A stretch of DNA of 64,000 bases, from assembly GCF_003046625.1 (NCBI RefSeq), contig NZ_QAAD01000006.1:62001-126000 (forward strand), in the 5' to 3' direction. Origin of the DNA: Mangrovibacterium marinum. Its GTDB lineage: Bacteria; Bacteroidota; Bacteroidia; Bacteroidales; Prolixibacteraceae. The notes below the pieces were generated by a model. That model saw only the letters and a program-made list of their open reading frames with translations. It was not told where the DNA came from and did not search any database. A program made the position numbers and the translations under genes. Position 1 is the first letter of the stretch; every line of letters starts with the position of its first letter. Below, piece after piece: positions 39,900-49,586 of the stretch.

Positions 39900-42791
39900 T
39901 TAGAAGAATGCATAGCTTACTTTCAGCTGGAATGTTGTTCCCGGGCTTAGTTTGGAGTAAAATTGCTCTTTGGCGCCGAAGTTTTTGTAGATCGCCTCTT
40001 TGTTCGAGTTTAACAGGTTGTCGATCTTCAAACCAAGCTTCCATTTTTGATCTTCACCAAATGCTTTCGAAGCGTTCAGGTTTAAGCTGTGGAAGGGAAC
40101 GTTGTACACATCCGGGCGGTCGGTAATTCCCACAATCATCAGACTTTCGCCTTGGACGTTATAGTATAATCCGGCGTTTAGGCCTTTGCCAAAACCTTCG
40201 TCACTGCCATCAAACGAGATTCCGGCGTTGACGATATAAGGCGCTTGTCCGGCCATGTCGCGGTAGCGCGAAATGCTTTGTCCTGTCCGGGCATATTCCA
40301 GGCGCGATTCGTACTCGGTATCGCTCAGTTTTATTTGCGAGTGCGTGTAGGTGAAATTAACCTGGAAACTCATGTTCTTCAGTTTCTCGCTAATCGGCTT
40401 TAAGTTTTGCCGTAATTCAACTTCAGCTCCTATAACTTGTCCGTCGCCAACATTTCGAGGCTGGAACGATCCGGGTTGAATAGAGTACTGAACAAGCTCG
40501 ATGGGCTTTTTAAAGCTTTTGTAGAAGGCGCCTATTGAAACGGTTTGTCCGCTGGGTTTAAACAGTTCCCAGCGTAAGTCGATATTTTGGATGTCCGTTT
40601 TTGTCAGATTACCATCCCAGTAAACAATTCCTTTGGTTTCGTTGTAATCGCGAAACATACCTCCAAAGAAGTTTCTACCGCTAATCGGGTCGAAGATTTG
40701 AGCGAAGGACAACTCCTTAAATGAAGGGCGCGCAATCGTTTTGGCATACGAGAAACGTAGGTTTTGCGCTTCGTTTAAGCTGAAAATCAGGTTTGCGGTA
40801 GGGAAGAAGTCCAGGTTGTCCAGAACTTTCTCATCATTAAACTCAATGGCATCCTGCTGTGTCTTTCCGGTATAATGTTGCAGGTATTGTTCGGCGCGCA
40901 CACCTACAATTGCTTTTAGCTTCTCAAGCGGGTTGAACTCGAGCGAAGTATATCCGCCGATATTGCTCACATTGGCGTCGTAACTATTGTAGTTTACCGG
41001 GACAAACGGTGCTTCGTAAGTGGTTCCGGCACTTACTTTTCCGTTGTAAGGCCAGAGGTTTTCAGGGGCAAACAGCTCATTCGGATCACCGGTTAAAGGT
41101 ACATCGCCCCGGATGTTGATGTTAAAGTCGCGGATGGCGAACGAGCGGTCTTTGTAGGTGTAGGCTCCACCGAATTTCCACTTGGCATCTTCGTTATTAA
41201 TTTTGAGGCTTTTGGTAAAGTGCAAAACGCCTGCATAGCTTTTTTCTTCCAGCTCCCGCCAGATACGCTCCGGAAAGCCGGATTCGGTTCCGATGATATA
41301 GTTCCCGTCTTCAACCAAATAGCGGGTAAAACGGATATCCGGTTCGTCGATCTTTGATAAGGTTGGCGAAAGCTTCCACTCGATCTCCCAGCCCTTATCG
41401 TGGTAATTGTATTTACCCGACAGGAAAATGTTGGTCAACGCGCGTTGGCTGTATTCGATGTTGTGTTGAATACCGGAAATCGTTGTTCCGTAGTTGTTTT
41501 TATAGTAGTCGAAAATTGCCGCTTTTGATTCCCCATTTTGCAGGTGCAGGAAGTTCAAGCGGTATTTGGCCTTTTGCGATTTTAATGACAGACCGCCAAG
41601 TGCACTCCAAAGCACGTTGTTTACGCCATAATCTCCCTGTGTCAATTCGCGGGTTTCCATTTCGTTCAGGTTGACATCGGCTGATAAGCCGTAGCGGCCG
41701 TATTCAGCTCCTTCGTAATAGTCTGTATTGTTTTTGTACGAAGCTGAAACGAGGTATCCCAAATCATACTTGCCAACTTTTATTTGATTGCCTAAGGAAG
41801 CACTAAGGCCGAAATCCATGAGGCTGCGTTCGCGTGTTGCCGCCATTGTAGGATTGAACGAAGAGAGAATTTCTTTGTAGCGTGTTGCTGAACTCTCGCT
41901 GCTGATAGCATCGGTAAGGAATGGAATGTTGGTGGTTGCGGGAATATCGCGTGTGCCATCGTCAATTCCAAGCCAGTCGGTTTTACCACCCGCTGCACTC
42001 ACAAAATTATTATTGAGGTGAGAGCCCGGGTTATAACCGGCACTCACGGAAAGATTACCGGTTTTGCGTACCGGGAAATCTTTAATGTTAATATCGATCA
42101 CACCGCCGGTGAAGTCGGCCGGCAAGTCGGCACTGAAGGTTTTGTTCACAACCAGGTTTTCAACGATGCTGGTTGGGAAAATGTCCATTTGGATGGTGTT
42201 TCGGTCGGGATCCAGTCCGGGGATGTCCAAGCCGTTGAGAAGCGTCTTGGTGTAACGGTCGCCAAGACCCCGGACAAAGACGTATTTACCGCCTTCAACA
42301 GAGACTCCGGTAACGCGTTTCATGGAGGCTGCTGCGTCCGAGTCTCCGATTTTTTGAAGTGCTGAAGCTGAAATACCATCCAGCAGGTTGGCCGATTTCT
42401 TCTTCATGCTAAGCATGGCTGCTTCGGTGTTGCGGATGGCTTTTGCTGTAACAACAGCTTCGCCAATTTGAACGGTAGCCTCGTTCAGTTGAATATTATC
42501 CAGAACCGTTGCATCTCCTTCATTAATAATAACATCGTTGATACTTCGTGTTTGGTAAGAAATAAATGATACCCTGATTTGATAGGTTCCCGCAGGGAGG
42601 GGCAGGTTGAATTTACCGTCCAGGTCGGTAATTGTTCCTTTTGTTGTTCCTTCAGCAAAGATGGTTACACCCGGAAGGAACTCACCTGTTTTACCATCAT
42701 AAACCGTTCCCCGAAAGTAGCCGTTTTGTCCGAAAAGAAGGGTTGTTAGAAAAAGAAAGACGGTAGTAACAGACAATTTTAATACTCGCAT
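39900..42791 (-). CDS. TonB-dependent receptor linked to the Pho region
   Basis: A 963-residue outer-membrane receptor. A signal peptide covers ~1-22 (LSVTTVFLFLTTLLFG). A CarboxypepD domain spans ~24-105 (FRGTVYDGKTGEFLPGVTIF, GTITDLDGKFNLPL). A plug spans ~125-250 (KIGDSDAAASMKRVTGVSVEGGK cut at KRVTGV; VFVRGLGDRYTKTLLNG). A barrel ends in the expected terminal phenylalanine (VSYAFF). It follows a beta-helix lipoprotein gene by 108 bases with a hairpin between, and phoR lies upstream of that lipoprotein. The lipoprotein could act in place of SusD as a surface lid or binding partner. Given its neighbours and the repeats upstream of the lipoprotein, import of phosphate esters or another phosphorus source during starvation is my inference. 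The start is the ATG at 42791. Confidence 0.88.
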   Translation of the reverse strand: MRVLKLSVTTVFLFLTTLLFGQNGYFRGTVYDGKTGEFLPGVTIFAEGTTKGTITDLDGKFNLPLPAGTYQIRVSFISYQTRSINDVIINEGDATVLDNIQLNEATVQIGEAVVTAKAIRNTEAAMLSMKKKSANLLDGISASALQKIGDSDAAASMKRVTGVSVEGGKYVFVRGLGDRYTKTLLNGLDIPGLDPDRNTIQMDIFPTSIVENLVVNKTFSADLPADFTGGVIDINIKDFPVRKTGNLSVSAGYNPGSHLNNNFVSAAGGKTDWLGIDDGTRDIPATTNIPFLTDAISSESSATRYKEILSSFNPTMAATRERSLMDFGLSASLGNQIKVGKYDLGYLVSASYKNNTDYYEGAEYGRYGLSADVNLNEMETRELTQGDYGVNNVLWSALGGLSLKSQKAKYRLNFLHLQNGESKAAIFDYYKNNYGTTISGIQHNIEYSQRALTNIFLSGKYNYHDKGWEIEWKLSPTLSKIDEPDIRFTRYLVEDGNYIIGTESGFPERIWRELEEKSYAGVLHFTKSLKINNEDAKWKFGGAYTYKDRSFAIRDFNINIRGDVPLTGDPNELFAPENLWPYNGKVSAGTTYEAPFVPVNYNSYDANVSNIGGYTSLEFNPLEKLKAIVGVRAEQYLQHYTGKTQQDAIEFNDEKVLDNLDFFPTANLIFSLNEAQNLRFSYAKTIARPSFKELSFAQIFDPISGRNFFGGMFRDYNETKGIVYWDGNLTKTDIQNIDLRWELFKPSGQTVSIGAFYKSFKKPIELVQYSIQPGSFQPRNVGDGQVIGAEVELRQNLKPISEKLKNMSFQVNFTYTHSQIKLSDTEYESRLEYARTGQSISRYRDMAGQAPYIVNAGISFDGSDEGFGKGLNAGLYYNVQGESLMIVGITDRPDVYNVPFHSLNLNASKAFGEDQKWKLGLKIDNLLNSNKEAIYKNFGAKEQFYSKLSPGTTFQLKVSYAFF

Positions 42792-42827
42792 GATTGTATT
42801 TGTTCTTCGATAAATAAGTGAAAAGTG

Positions 42828-42860
42828 AAAACTCACAAGCCGCGGAGGCCTGTGAGTTTT
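42828..42860 (-). terminator. hairpin between the surface lipoprotein and the TonB receptor genes
   Basis: AAAACTCACA pairs with TGTGAGTTTT, extended by GCC/GGC with one mismatch. With only four T after it on the minus strand it probably acts as a partial terminator or mRNA-stabilising element that lowers receptor expression relative to the lipoprotein. Confidence 0.6.
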
Positions 42861-42899
42861 ATTGGATATAAAGTAATTCGGATGATTTTTCTCCTTGAG

Positions 42900-44354
42900 T
42901 TAGAATGCGCTTGCAGCAGAAGCCCAGGTCCAGTTGGCAAATACGGTTAAGTCAGCACCTACGGTGTTTGCACCTTCAGCAACTTCAGTAACAATAGCTT
43001 CAGCTCCCGCGAAGGCATCGGCAACACTCACTCCGGTTGGCAATGTAACTTGGAAGTTTGAGCTTGCAAATCCTAATGTGTTTGCAGCATATTTGGTATA
43101 CTCTTCAACATCTTGACCGGCAGCTAAGTCGTAGAAGTAGATGTTGCTCATATTCACGTCGGTTGTTGCATCGAAGTCGATCAACCCTTGAGCGTCTTCA
43201 GCTTTACAAGTAACATTGGTGATTGTGTGGCCAGCGCCTTGGTAGGTTCCTTCCGGTCCGTCCAGCTCGAAACATTCATCGCCGGGGTTGATAACCAGTG
43301 CGTTGTTGATAACACCCGAGAATGATTGGTCCGTGTCCAATGCATCGTCACCTACGTTCCAGCAGACTACGTTTTTAACCGTTGGTTTACCACCGAAAAA
43401 CTCGATACCATCGTCCTGGTTCGAAACGATTTCGATGTTTTCGATAGTTGTCGCAGAACCTACACCGCCAAGCGTCAAACCGTTGATTTCGTTTCCTTCG
43501 CCGATGTTCGCGCCACCGTGACGGATCGAAACATATTTGATGATACCTGAGTTGTCGTCGTCGTTGTCGCCACCATACAGGCCGTTAGTGTCTGTTGCAG
43601 GGATCCCTTCAATTTGTGCTTCAGTACCTGTGCTTACCGATACTTTGGCGCTACCAAGTACGATCAAACCACCCCATAAACCGTTCAGGTCAGGATCCAG
43701 ATTCGGGCTGGCAATTTCTCCGGGCATGATGTTGTCGGCAACTGATGTGAAGATAATCGGAGCTTCAGCGGTACCTTCAGCATCGATCATAGAACCGCGT
43801 GCAATGATCAGGGCAGTAGCGTTAGAGCCCGTACCGGCAGCACCTTTAATTACGACACCCGGTTCGATGGTTAAGGTAGCTCCGCTGGTTACTGCTACAC
43901 GTGTTTTCAATACGTATACATTACCCGTTGACCAGGTTGTGTCTTCGGTAATATTTCCGGTAATTTCAAATTCAGTTTGAACCGCTTCAACGGTCAACAC
44001 AGCGGTTACTTCGTCGCTGTTTCCCTGGGCATCAACCACTGTAAGCACGACAGAGGCTGCACCTTCGGCAGTACCCACAAAGCTGACAACGATAGTTCCC
44101 GATGTCGCCGAAGAGCTGCCGTTTGTTGTAATGGTTGCGGTACCGTTTGTGGCAACAACCGATGCTGAAGCAAAACCGGCTTCAGAGGTATAGTTAAATT
44201 CCATAGCGGTTGTTTCGCCGGCAATAACCGAGCTGCTGGCAGGAACCACTACGGCCGGAGCGTCGAAGGTAGGATCATCGCTTTCGCTACATGACGTAAA
44301 TAATGTAACACCTAAGAAAAGGGACATCACAAATAATAAATTCAACTTTTTCAT
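42900..44354 (-). CDS. surface lipoprotein with right-handed beta-helix
   Basis: A 484-residue lipoprotein. The lipobox is TLFTSC at residues ~17-22, followed by SESDD, an acidic stretch like the lipoprotein export signal that sends Bacteroidota lipoproteins to the cell surface. An Ig-like region follows (about 30-130, SASVVATNGTATITTNG, VVLTVVDAQGNSDEVTAVL). From ~150 there is a right-handed beta-helix with repeated short strands (VTSGATLTIEPGVVIKG, IKYVSIRHGGANIGEG, IENIEIVSNQDDGIEFF, VKNVVCWNVGDDALDTDQ). The aspartate-rich turns could bind calcium or ligand. It lies upstream of the TonB receptor and downstream of phoR. Its promoter carries four 11-bp repeats like those before the porin-pst operon, so phosphate control is likely. 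The ligand is unknown. Confidence 0.85.
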   Translation of the reverse strand: MKKLNLLFVMSLFLGVTLFTSCSESDDPTFDAPAVVVPASSSVIAGETTAMEFNYTSEAGFASASVVATNGTATITTNGSSSATSGTIVVSFVGTAEGAASVVLTVVDAQGNSDEVTAVLTVEAVQTEFEITGNITEDTTWSTGNVYVLKTRVAVTSGATLTIEPGVVIKGAAGTGSNATALIIARGSMIDAEGTAEAPIIFTSVADNIMPGEIASPNLDPDLNGLWGGLIVLGSAKVSVSTGTEAQIEGIPATDTNGLYGGDNDDDNSGIIKYVSIRHGGANIGEGNEINGLTLGGVGSATTIENIEIVSNQDDGIEFFGGKPTVKNVVCWNVGDDALDTDQSFSGVINNALVINPGDECFELDGPEGTYQGAGHTITNVTCKAEDAQGLIDFDATTDVNMSNIYFYDLAAGQDVEEYTKYAANTLGFASSNFQVTLPTGVSVADAFAGAEAIVTEVAEGANTVGADLTVFANWTWASAASAF

Positions 44355-44518
44355 TTTGCTAGAATAAAATTTGGTATTAAATAACTTGTACTTTTTAGCT
44401 TTTAATTATCAGCTTGTTGCTGTAATGTTTTCTTAATCTTGCTCAATTCAGCGACACTCTCCGAATGGTGGTTGTATGTGCCATTGTTTGCCTCTGAAAT
44501 CTGTTGCTAAATACGAGC

Positions 44519-44562
44519 CTTTATGTTGCATGATGATTACAAATTATTTACTCTTGAATTAC
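44519..44562 (-). promoter_or_regulatory. candidate Pho box: four 11-bp direct repeats upstream of the lipoprotein gene
   Basis: Read on the minus strand, four contiguous 11-base units start GTAATT (44552-44562), GTAAAT (44541-44551), GTAATC (44530-44540) and GCAACA (44519-44529). The 11-bp period is that of PhoB/PhoP-family tandem binding. The same arrangement occurs at 52627-52670 before the porin-pst operon. Confidence 0.6.
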
Positions 44563-44626
44563 ATTGGTTTTTGTAAATGATTGAAATCCAATTCTATTAA
44601 GAAGGTGTTGCAAAATGGTGAAACAG

Positions 44627-44658
44627 AAAATCCCGATGAACGAGTCCATCGGGATTTT
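44627..44658 (-). terminator. terminator of the pst-pho operon
   Basis: Perfect 12-bp arms AAAATCCCGATG / CATCGGGATTTT with an 8-base loop, 27 bases after the phoR stop; four T follow on the minus strand. It ends the long porin-pst-pho transcript. Confidence 0.8.
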
Positions 44659-44685
44659 GAGCGTTGTGTTATTTGGTGTGAATTA

Positions 44686-46452
44686 TTATTTCGCTAGTGA
44701 GAACAGGAATTCCAATCCTCCTTCGGGGCGGTTGCGAACCGATATCTCTCCTTTGTGCAGGCTGACTGCATTTTTCACGATGGCAAGTCCCAGGCCGGTT
44801 CCTCCGGTATCGCGGGTGCGTCCTTCGTCAACCCGGTAGAAACGCTCGAAAATGCGGCTCAGGTGCTCTTCGGGGATTCCCTTGCCGGTGTCGGAGTAGC
44901 TGAAGTAATAGTACTTTTCATCTTCCAGATATTGCTTTATGCGCAGTGTTACCTTAGGGCCGGCATAATTGATGCTGTTTTCGATAAAATTCTGGAAGAT
45001 GGATGACAGCAGGCTGTCGTTTCCGTAAACCGAAATCTGCTCGGCAATGTCAATCTCCAGTTTAATTTCTTGGGCCGCAATTCGCGATTCCAGGTTCTCG
45101 ACCACATCGTTGATGAGCGGACGCAGTTTCACCTGCTTAAACTCGAACAGGTCGCCGGCATCCTCAATATTATTGAGCAGTGAAATGTCGTTCAGCAATT
45201 CATTCAGGCGTTCGCTTTGCAGGTGAGCCCGCTCAATGAAATAGTGCATTTTCTCCTGGGGCACGTTTTTGTTGGAAAGCAGCGTTTCCAAATAGCCCTT
45301 AATCGATGCCAAAGGAGTTTTCAGCTCGTGCGCAATGTTGGAGGTCAGTTGTTGTTTCAGCAAACGGCGCTTCTCGGGACGGGTAACATCTTCAATCAGG
45401 ATTTCGAAGCTGCGGTCGGCAAACACAATGCCCTGCACGCGGAAAAACATTTCATTCTTGGCCACGGTAATCTGCACCTGTGGCGGATTTTTGGGGTTGA
45501 TGGTGTTGCCCGGTTGCAGATGCTCCTCGATTTTTTCAATCAGGGGTTTTAGTTCGGGAACATCGAACAGCGACTCGGCCGAAATGGTGGAATGCTCCGA
45601 TATTAAATTGATGTATTGAATGAAGTGGCTGTTGGCCAGTATTTTCTCTTTGTCGGTGGTGAAAAAGGCAATCCCTTCGTTCAGCGCATACAAATGGTTG
45701 AACAGGCGTTCTTTTTCGGCACTTAAATCATCCTTCGCCCTTTTTAAGCGATTGTAAATACGCACAATTTGCAGTTGTATGTCGCCAAACTCCGAGTCGG
45801 GAAACTTGTAGTTGGGGTCGATGTCCTCTTCTTTTCCGGCACGCATGGCAAAGTCGCGCAGCTTGGTGATGAACTCTCCCAGGCGTTTGGTGACAATATA
45901 CAGCAGGATCCACATCAACAGAAACAGGGCAATCATAAAGAAGATGAAAACCCGGGAAGTCTTCAGAAAGTGTTGAATCTTGATGTTGTACACGGCGGCA
46001 CATCGAATGAAATATTCATCGTAATTGCGGGCGTAGTAATAGAAGTCGAGGCCGGTGGTAGCCGAGTTGCGGATGTTGGCACCGCGTTCGTTGTACAAGG
46101 CTTTTTGCACCTCGGGGCGCTTAAAGTGGTTTTCCATGTCCGAATAGTCGTCCACGAAACTGTCGAAAAGCACCCGCCCTTTGGGGTCGATTACCGTTAC
46201 GCGGATTTCCGGATCGGGAATTAGGTAAACGATCGAATCCAACTGTCGGTAATCTTTGTTTTTGTCGAGCTGCTTGTGCTGAATGAACAAGTTGGTCATC
46301 TGGGCCACATTGTCCAGGGTATTCTCCAGCTGATTGGTGCGATAGGCTTTTTCGCGGCTGTATTGAAAGGCCAGAATGGACAGTGTGAACACTGTAAAGG
46401 CACTGAAAAAGTAAATAAAGATTCGTTGTTGGTATGTTCGTTGTTTAAGCAC
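44686..46452 (-). CDS. phoR: phosphate sensor histidine kinase
   Basis: A 588-residue membrane histidine kinase. Helix 1 is near 11-29 (FIYFFSAFTVFTLSILAF). A periplasmic sensor of ~135 residues follows, then helix 2 near 168-188 (FIFFMIALFLLMWILLYIV), a HAMP-like region, and a PAS-like segment (LNEGIAFFTTDKEKILANS). The H box is NIAHELKTPLASIKGY, with the phospho-accepting His near 372. The ATPase domain has NSINYAG, DTGKGIPEEHL and GGTGLGLAIVKN. It follows phoB by 32 bases at the end of the pst operon, the reason for naming it PhoR rather than a generic kinase. The periplasmic domain is larger than in E. coli PhoR, as is common in Bacteroidota. Confidence 0.9.
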   Translation of the reverse strand: MLKQRTYQQRIFIYFFSAFTVFTLSILAFQYSREKAYRTNQLENTLDNVAQMTNLFIQHKQLDKNKDYRQLDSIVYLIPDPEIRVTVIDPKGRVLFDSFVDDYSDMENHFKRPEVQKALYNERGANIRNSATTGLDFYYYARNYDEYFIRCAAVYNIKIQHFLKTSRVFIFFMIALFLLMWILLYIVTKRLGEFITKLRDFAMRAGKEEDIDPNYKFPDSEFGDIQLQIVRIYNRLKRAKDDLSAEKERLFNHLYALNEGIAFFTTDKEKILANSHFIQYINLISEHSTISAESLFDVPELKPLIEKIEEHLQPGNTINPKNPPQVQITVAKNEMFFRVQGIVFADRSFEILIEDVTRPEKRRLLKQQLTSNIAHELKTPLASIKGYLETLLSNKNVPQEKMHYFIERAHLQSERLNELLNDISLLNNIEDAGDLFEFKQVKLRPLINDVVENLESRIAAQEIKLEIDIAEQISVYGNDSLLSSIFQNFIENSINYAGPKVTLRIKQYLEDEKYYYFSYSDTGKGIPEEHLSRIFERFYRVDEGRTRDTGGTGLGLAIVKNAVSLHKGEISVRNRPEGGLEFLFSLAK

Positions 46453-46484
46453 GTCGTTTACTTTTAAGTGTTAGTATTCGCAAA

Positions 46485-47165
46485 TTACATTTCGAAGCAG
46501 TAGCCATAGCCCGAACGTCCGACAATCAGGCTTCCGTAGTTGCCTATTTTTTTCCGCAGCCGGGCGATATTCACATCTACATTTCGTTCGGTAACAATAA
46601 CATCGTTGCTCCAGATACGGTCCAGTATATCCTGGCGGCTGATAAATTTGCCTTTGTTACGGAGCAGCAGTGCCAGTATTTCAAACTCTTTGCGGGTCAG
46701 GTTTATGGCTTCCTCCTTAATGCTTACCGTCTTGCGGTCAACATCAACAAGCATATCCTCGTGTTGCAGGCTTGTTGTGGCCTGTCCGCTTGCGCTGCCG
46801 CGTTTCAGTACGGCCTTAATGCGAACAATGACCTCCTTGATGGAGAAGGGTTTTACGATATAGTCGTCGCCGCCCACATTAAATCCGGTCAGCAGGTCAT
46901 TTTCCGATGTTTTGGCGGTGAGGAAGATGATTGGGGTATCCAGGTGATGTTCTTTCCGCACCATATCGGCCATTTTATAGCCCGACATGCCACCCATCAT
47001 CACATCGAGCAAAATCAGATGGTAGCTTTGCAGTTCTTTGGTCAGGGCTTCTTCGGCCGAGGCTGCTGTATCCACTTCAAAGCCTTCGCTCGACAGGTTA
47101 AACTGAAGGATTTCGCGTAAATCCTGTTCGTCGTCAACAATTAATATTTTGGGTGTAACGTCCAT
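46485..47165 (-). CDS. phoB: phosphate response regulator, OmpR family
   Basis: A 226-residue two-domain regulator. The receiver domain has the acidic pair in ILIVDDEQD, the phospho-accepting Asp54 in LILLDVMMGG, and the conserved Thr and Lys (IIFLTAKTS, DDYIVKPFS). The C-terminal winged-helix domain has the recognition region NLTRKEFEILALLLRNKGKFISRQDIL then DVIVTERNVDVNIARLRKKIG, cut as in the OmpR/PhoB family. It lies one base after phoU and before phoR. The predicted target sites are the 11-bp repeat clusters at 44519-44562 and 52627-52670. Confidence 0.92.
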   Translation of the reverse strand: MDVTPKILIVDDEQDLREILQFNLSSEGFEVDTAASAEEALTKELQSYHLILLDVMMGGMSGYKMADMVRKEHHLDTPIIFLTAKTSENDLLTGFNVGGDDYIVKPFSIKEVIVRIKAVLKRGSASGQATTSLQHEDMLVDVDRKTVSIKEEAINLTRKEFEILALLLRNKGKFISRQDILDRIWSNDVIVTERNVDVNIARLRKKIGNYGSLIVGRSGYGYCFEM

Positions 47166-47166
47166 G

Positions 47167-47853
47167 TTAGTCTTCTAATTTGTGGTGTCTTACATCTTTT
47201 CCTTCAATGGAGTAGATGGCTGCTTCGGCAATATTGGTTGCATAGTCGCCGATGCGTTCCAGGTTACTCATCATTTCCTTCATGGTGATGGTGCTCACCA
47301 GTAAGCTTTTGTTGGCTTCTTCGGTGGTTGCTTTTTTGACCAGTTTCTTCATCAACTTACTGTTGATTTCGTCCATGATATCGTCGTTCTTAATGGTCCA
47401 GATGGCCAGGTCCAGATCGTCGTTCGAAAAGGCCAGCAAGGCTTTGCGAACCATCTTCACACTCAGAATTGCCGTATTGGAAAATACTTCGTGAAAAGCT
47501 TCGTACAGCTCCTTTGTTTTAATCTTCTTCATGAAGGCTGAAACATTGATGACCCGGTCGCCAATACGTTCCAGGTTAATCAGGATGCGGTAGCAGGACA
47601 TCAGCTTGCGGAGCTCCGAAGCGACTGGTTTTTGCAAAACGATGGTGTTCACGATTTTGTCGCTTAGCTTGACTTCCATTTTGTCAATGGTTTCCTCGTT
47701 TTTAGCAATAAAGCCAAGCACCTCGTCCGAAACAGTTAACTCACCCGATGTGATAAAGTGTTCCATAAAGTCGAGTTGTTCGAGAACCGTATTGGCCAAT
47801 TTTTCAAAGTCATCTAATATCGATTGAATAGCCTCATCTTTTTTGATGGTCAT
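47167..47853 (-). CDS. phoU: phosphate signalling protein
   Basis: A 228-residue soluble helical protein that connects the Pst transporter to PhoR and prevents uncontrolled phosphate uptake. The two PhoU three-helix repeats are visible. The first runs around FEKLANTVLEQLDFMEHFI and NEETIDKMEVKLSDKIVN. The second contains ALLAFSNDDLDLAIWTIKNDDIMDEI and ISTITMKEMMSNLERIGDYATNIAEA cut at NLERIGDYATNIAE, the metal-binding family motif, matching NLERIGDRVINV in the first half. It is located between pstB and phoB with a one-base gap to phoB. Confidence 0.94.
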   Translation of the reverse strand: MTIKKDEAIQSILDDFEKLANTVLEQLDFMEHFITSGELTVSDEVLGFIAKNEETIDKMEVKLSDKIVNTIVLQKPVASELRKLMSCYRILINLERIGDRVINVSAFMKKIKTKELYEAFHEVFSNTAILSVKMVRKALLAFSNDDLDLAIWTIKNDDIMDEINSKLMKKLVKKATTEEANKSLLVSTITMKEMMSNLERIGDYATNIAEAAIYSIEGKDVRHHKLED

Positions 47854-47888
47854 ATCTTTTACTTTTTAAGTGAAGTGTGTCGTGTTAA

Positions 47889-48671
47889 TTATCCGAATTT
47901 TCCGGTTAGGTACTGCTCTGTTCTCGGATCGATGGGGTTGGTAAACATGTTTTTTGTTTTGCCGTACTCCACCAACTCACCAAGATACATAAATAGCGAA
48001 TAATCCGAAATACGGGCCGCCTGGGTCATGTTGTGGGTAACCAAAATGATGGTGTAGTTTTCCTTCAGTTTCACCAGCAGGTCTTCAACTTTCGAGGTTG
48101 CAATGGGGTCGAGTGCCGAGGTGGGCTCGTCCATCAGGATGATTTCCGGACCGAAAGCCAGGGCACGGGCAATGCACAGGCGCTGTTGCTGTCCACCCGA
48201 GAGGAAAGTTCCTTTTTTATGCAGGGTATCCTTCACCTCGTCCCAGAGGGCCACATCGCGCAGTGAACGCTCAACAACCTCGTCTTTTTCGCCCTTTTTC
48301 AGGCGGATGCCATTCAGCTTATAACCGGCAATCACATTTTCGTAGATGCTCATGGTTGGAAAGGGGTTGGGGCGTTGGAAGACCATGCCCATCTGGCGGC
48401 GCAGTTTAATGGCCGGAACGTCGTAAATGTTCTGATCGTGAATCAATACTTTGCCTTCGGTGCGGATGTTGTCGTACAGCTCGTGCATCCGGTTTAGTGC
48501 ACGCAGCAAGGTACTTTTTCCGCAGCCCGAGGGGCCCATGATGGCTGTCACTGTATTCTTTTTAATATCGACCGAAACGTTTTTTACGGCTTTGTTTTGG
48601 TCGTAGTAAACGCAAAGGTCCTGAATGCTCAGCGCGGGATTTTTTATTTCAGCAATTGTATCTTGTATCAT
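47889..48671 (-). CDS. pstB: phosphate ABC transporter ATP-binding protein
   Basis: The 260-residue ATPase of the PstSCAB importer. Walker A is GPSGCGKST near 42-50, the Q-loop [16 protein letters not shown] near 92-107 (PNPFP is typical of PstB), the signature [15 protein letters not shown] near 150, and Walker [16 protein letters not shown] near 172. The ATG at 48671 ([10 protein letters not shown]) is chosen because the further start at 48707 would overlap pstA and add a basic tail not seen in PstB. It lies 16 bases after pstA and is followed by phoU. Confidence 0.96.
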   Translation of the reverse strand: MIQDTIAEIKNPALSIQDLCVYYDQNKAVKNVSVDIKKNTVTAIMGPSGCGKSTLLRALNRMHELYDNIRTEGKVLIHDQNIYDVPAIKLRRQMGMVFQRPNPFPTMSIYENVIAGYKLNGIRLKKGEKDEVVERSLRDVALWDEVKDTLHKKGTFLSGGQQQRLCIARALAFGPEIILMDEPTSALDPIATSKVEDLLVKLKENYTIILVTHNMTQAARISDYSLFMYLGELVEYGKTKNMFTNPIDPRTEQYLTGKFG

Positions 48672-48687
48672 GTCTCTAAAGTTCTGT

Positions 48688-49575
48688 TTATTTTGTCTTC
48701 TTCGCAATTTGTTTTGAAATCAAATTCAGGATCAAAACGATGGCCATCAACATGAGTGAGGAGCTCCAGATCAGGTCAATCATGTTCGGATCATTATAAA
48801 ATTCCCAGATGAGCAGTGGCACTGCACTGGTGGGTTTGCTAATGTCCAGGTTGATCATGGAAGAGCCCAGGGCCGTTAACATCAGCGGAGCGGTTTCACC
48901 CAAAACGCGGGATATGCCCAGCAGGATGCCGGTGAACATGCCGCTGAATCCGGTAGGGATCAATACCCGAAGGATGACTTTATGGTAGGGCGTTCCTAAG
49001 GCTAAGGCCGCTTCTTTTAATGTGTTCGGAATCATCTTTAGGGTTTCCTCCGTTGAGCGTACAATCATGGGAAGCATCATGATGGCCAGCGAAACAGCAC
49101 CGGCCAGAGCTGAGTAACCGTTGGTAACATGCTTGACCACCCAAAGGTAGCTAATCAAACCCAGGACGATTGACGGCACTCCCTGCAAAACGTCGGACAG
49201 GCTGCGGGTGAAGTTGGCCAGTCGCTTACCGGGATTTTCGTACAGGAAAATGCCAACGATGATGCCCACAGGGATGGCGATAGCCGAGGCCAGGACAACC
49301 ATAATCAGGGTGCCGACAATACCGTTGGCAATACCGCCCGGAATGCGTTCGCCATTGGCCAAAGCCGTCATGGCGGTATAGGTATCGGGTGTATTTTTAA
49401 TCAGGAACTCGAGGCTGATTTGCCGGTAGCCTTTCGCGACCAGCTTGCCAATAATTAGGACAATTGGCGAAATGGTGATTAGCGAGAGTAAAATGACCAG
49501 TCCAAGAATGAGTTTATCTTTGAGCTGACGGCCTTTTGAAGTATCCTGAAGTCGTATGTTTTCTGTAGTGTTCAC
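48688..49575 (-). CDS. pstA: phosphate ABC transporter permease PstA
   Basis: A 295-residue inner-membrane permease with six predicted helices, the first near 24-46 ([21 protein letters not shown]). The cytoplasmic EAA-type loop that docks on PstB is visible as [24 protein letters not shown] near 180-205. The sequence [20 protein letters not shown] near 130 is conserved in Pst permeases. It lies 11 bases after pstC, in the standard pstS-C-A-B order. Confidence 0.95.
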   Translation of the reverse strand: MNTTENIRLQDTSKGRQLKDKLILGLVILLSLITISPIVLIIGKLVAKGYRQISLEFLIKNTPDTYTAMTALANGERIPGGIANGIVGTLIMVVLASAIAIPVGIIVGIFLYENPGKRLANFTRSLSDVLQGVPSIVLGLISYLWVVKHVTNGYSALAGAVSLAIMMLPMIVRSTEETLKMIPNTLKEAALALGTPYHKVILRVLIPTGFSGMFTGILLGISRVLGETAPLMLTALGSSMINLDISKPTSAVPLLIWEFYNDPNMIDLIWSSSLMLMAIVLILNLISKQIAKKTK

Positions 49576-49586
49576 GTTCCTGACTT

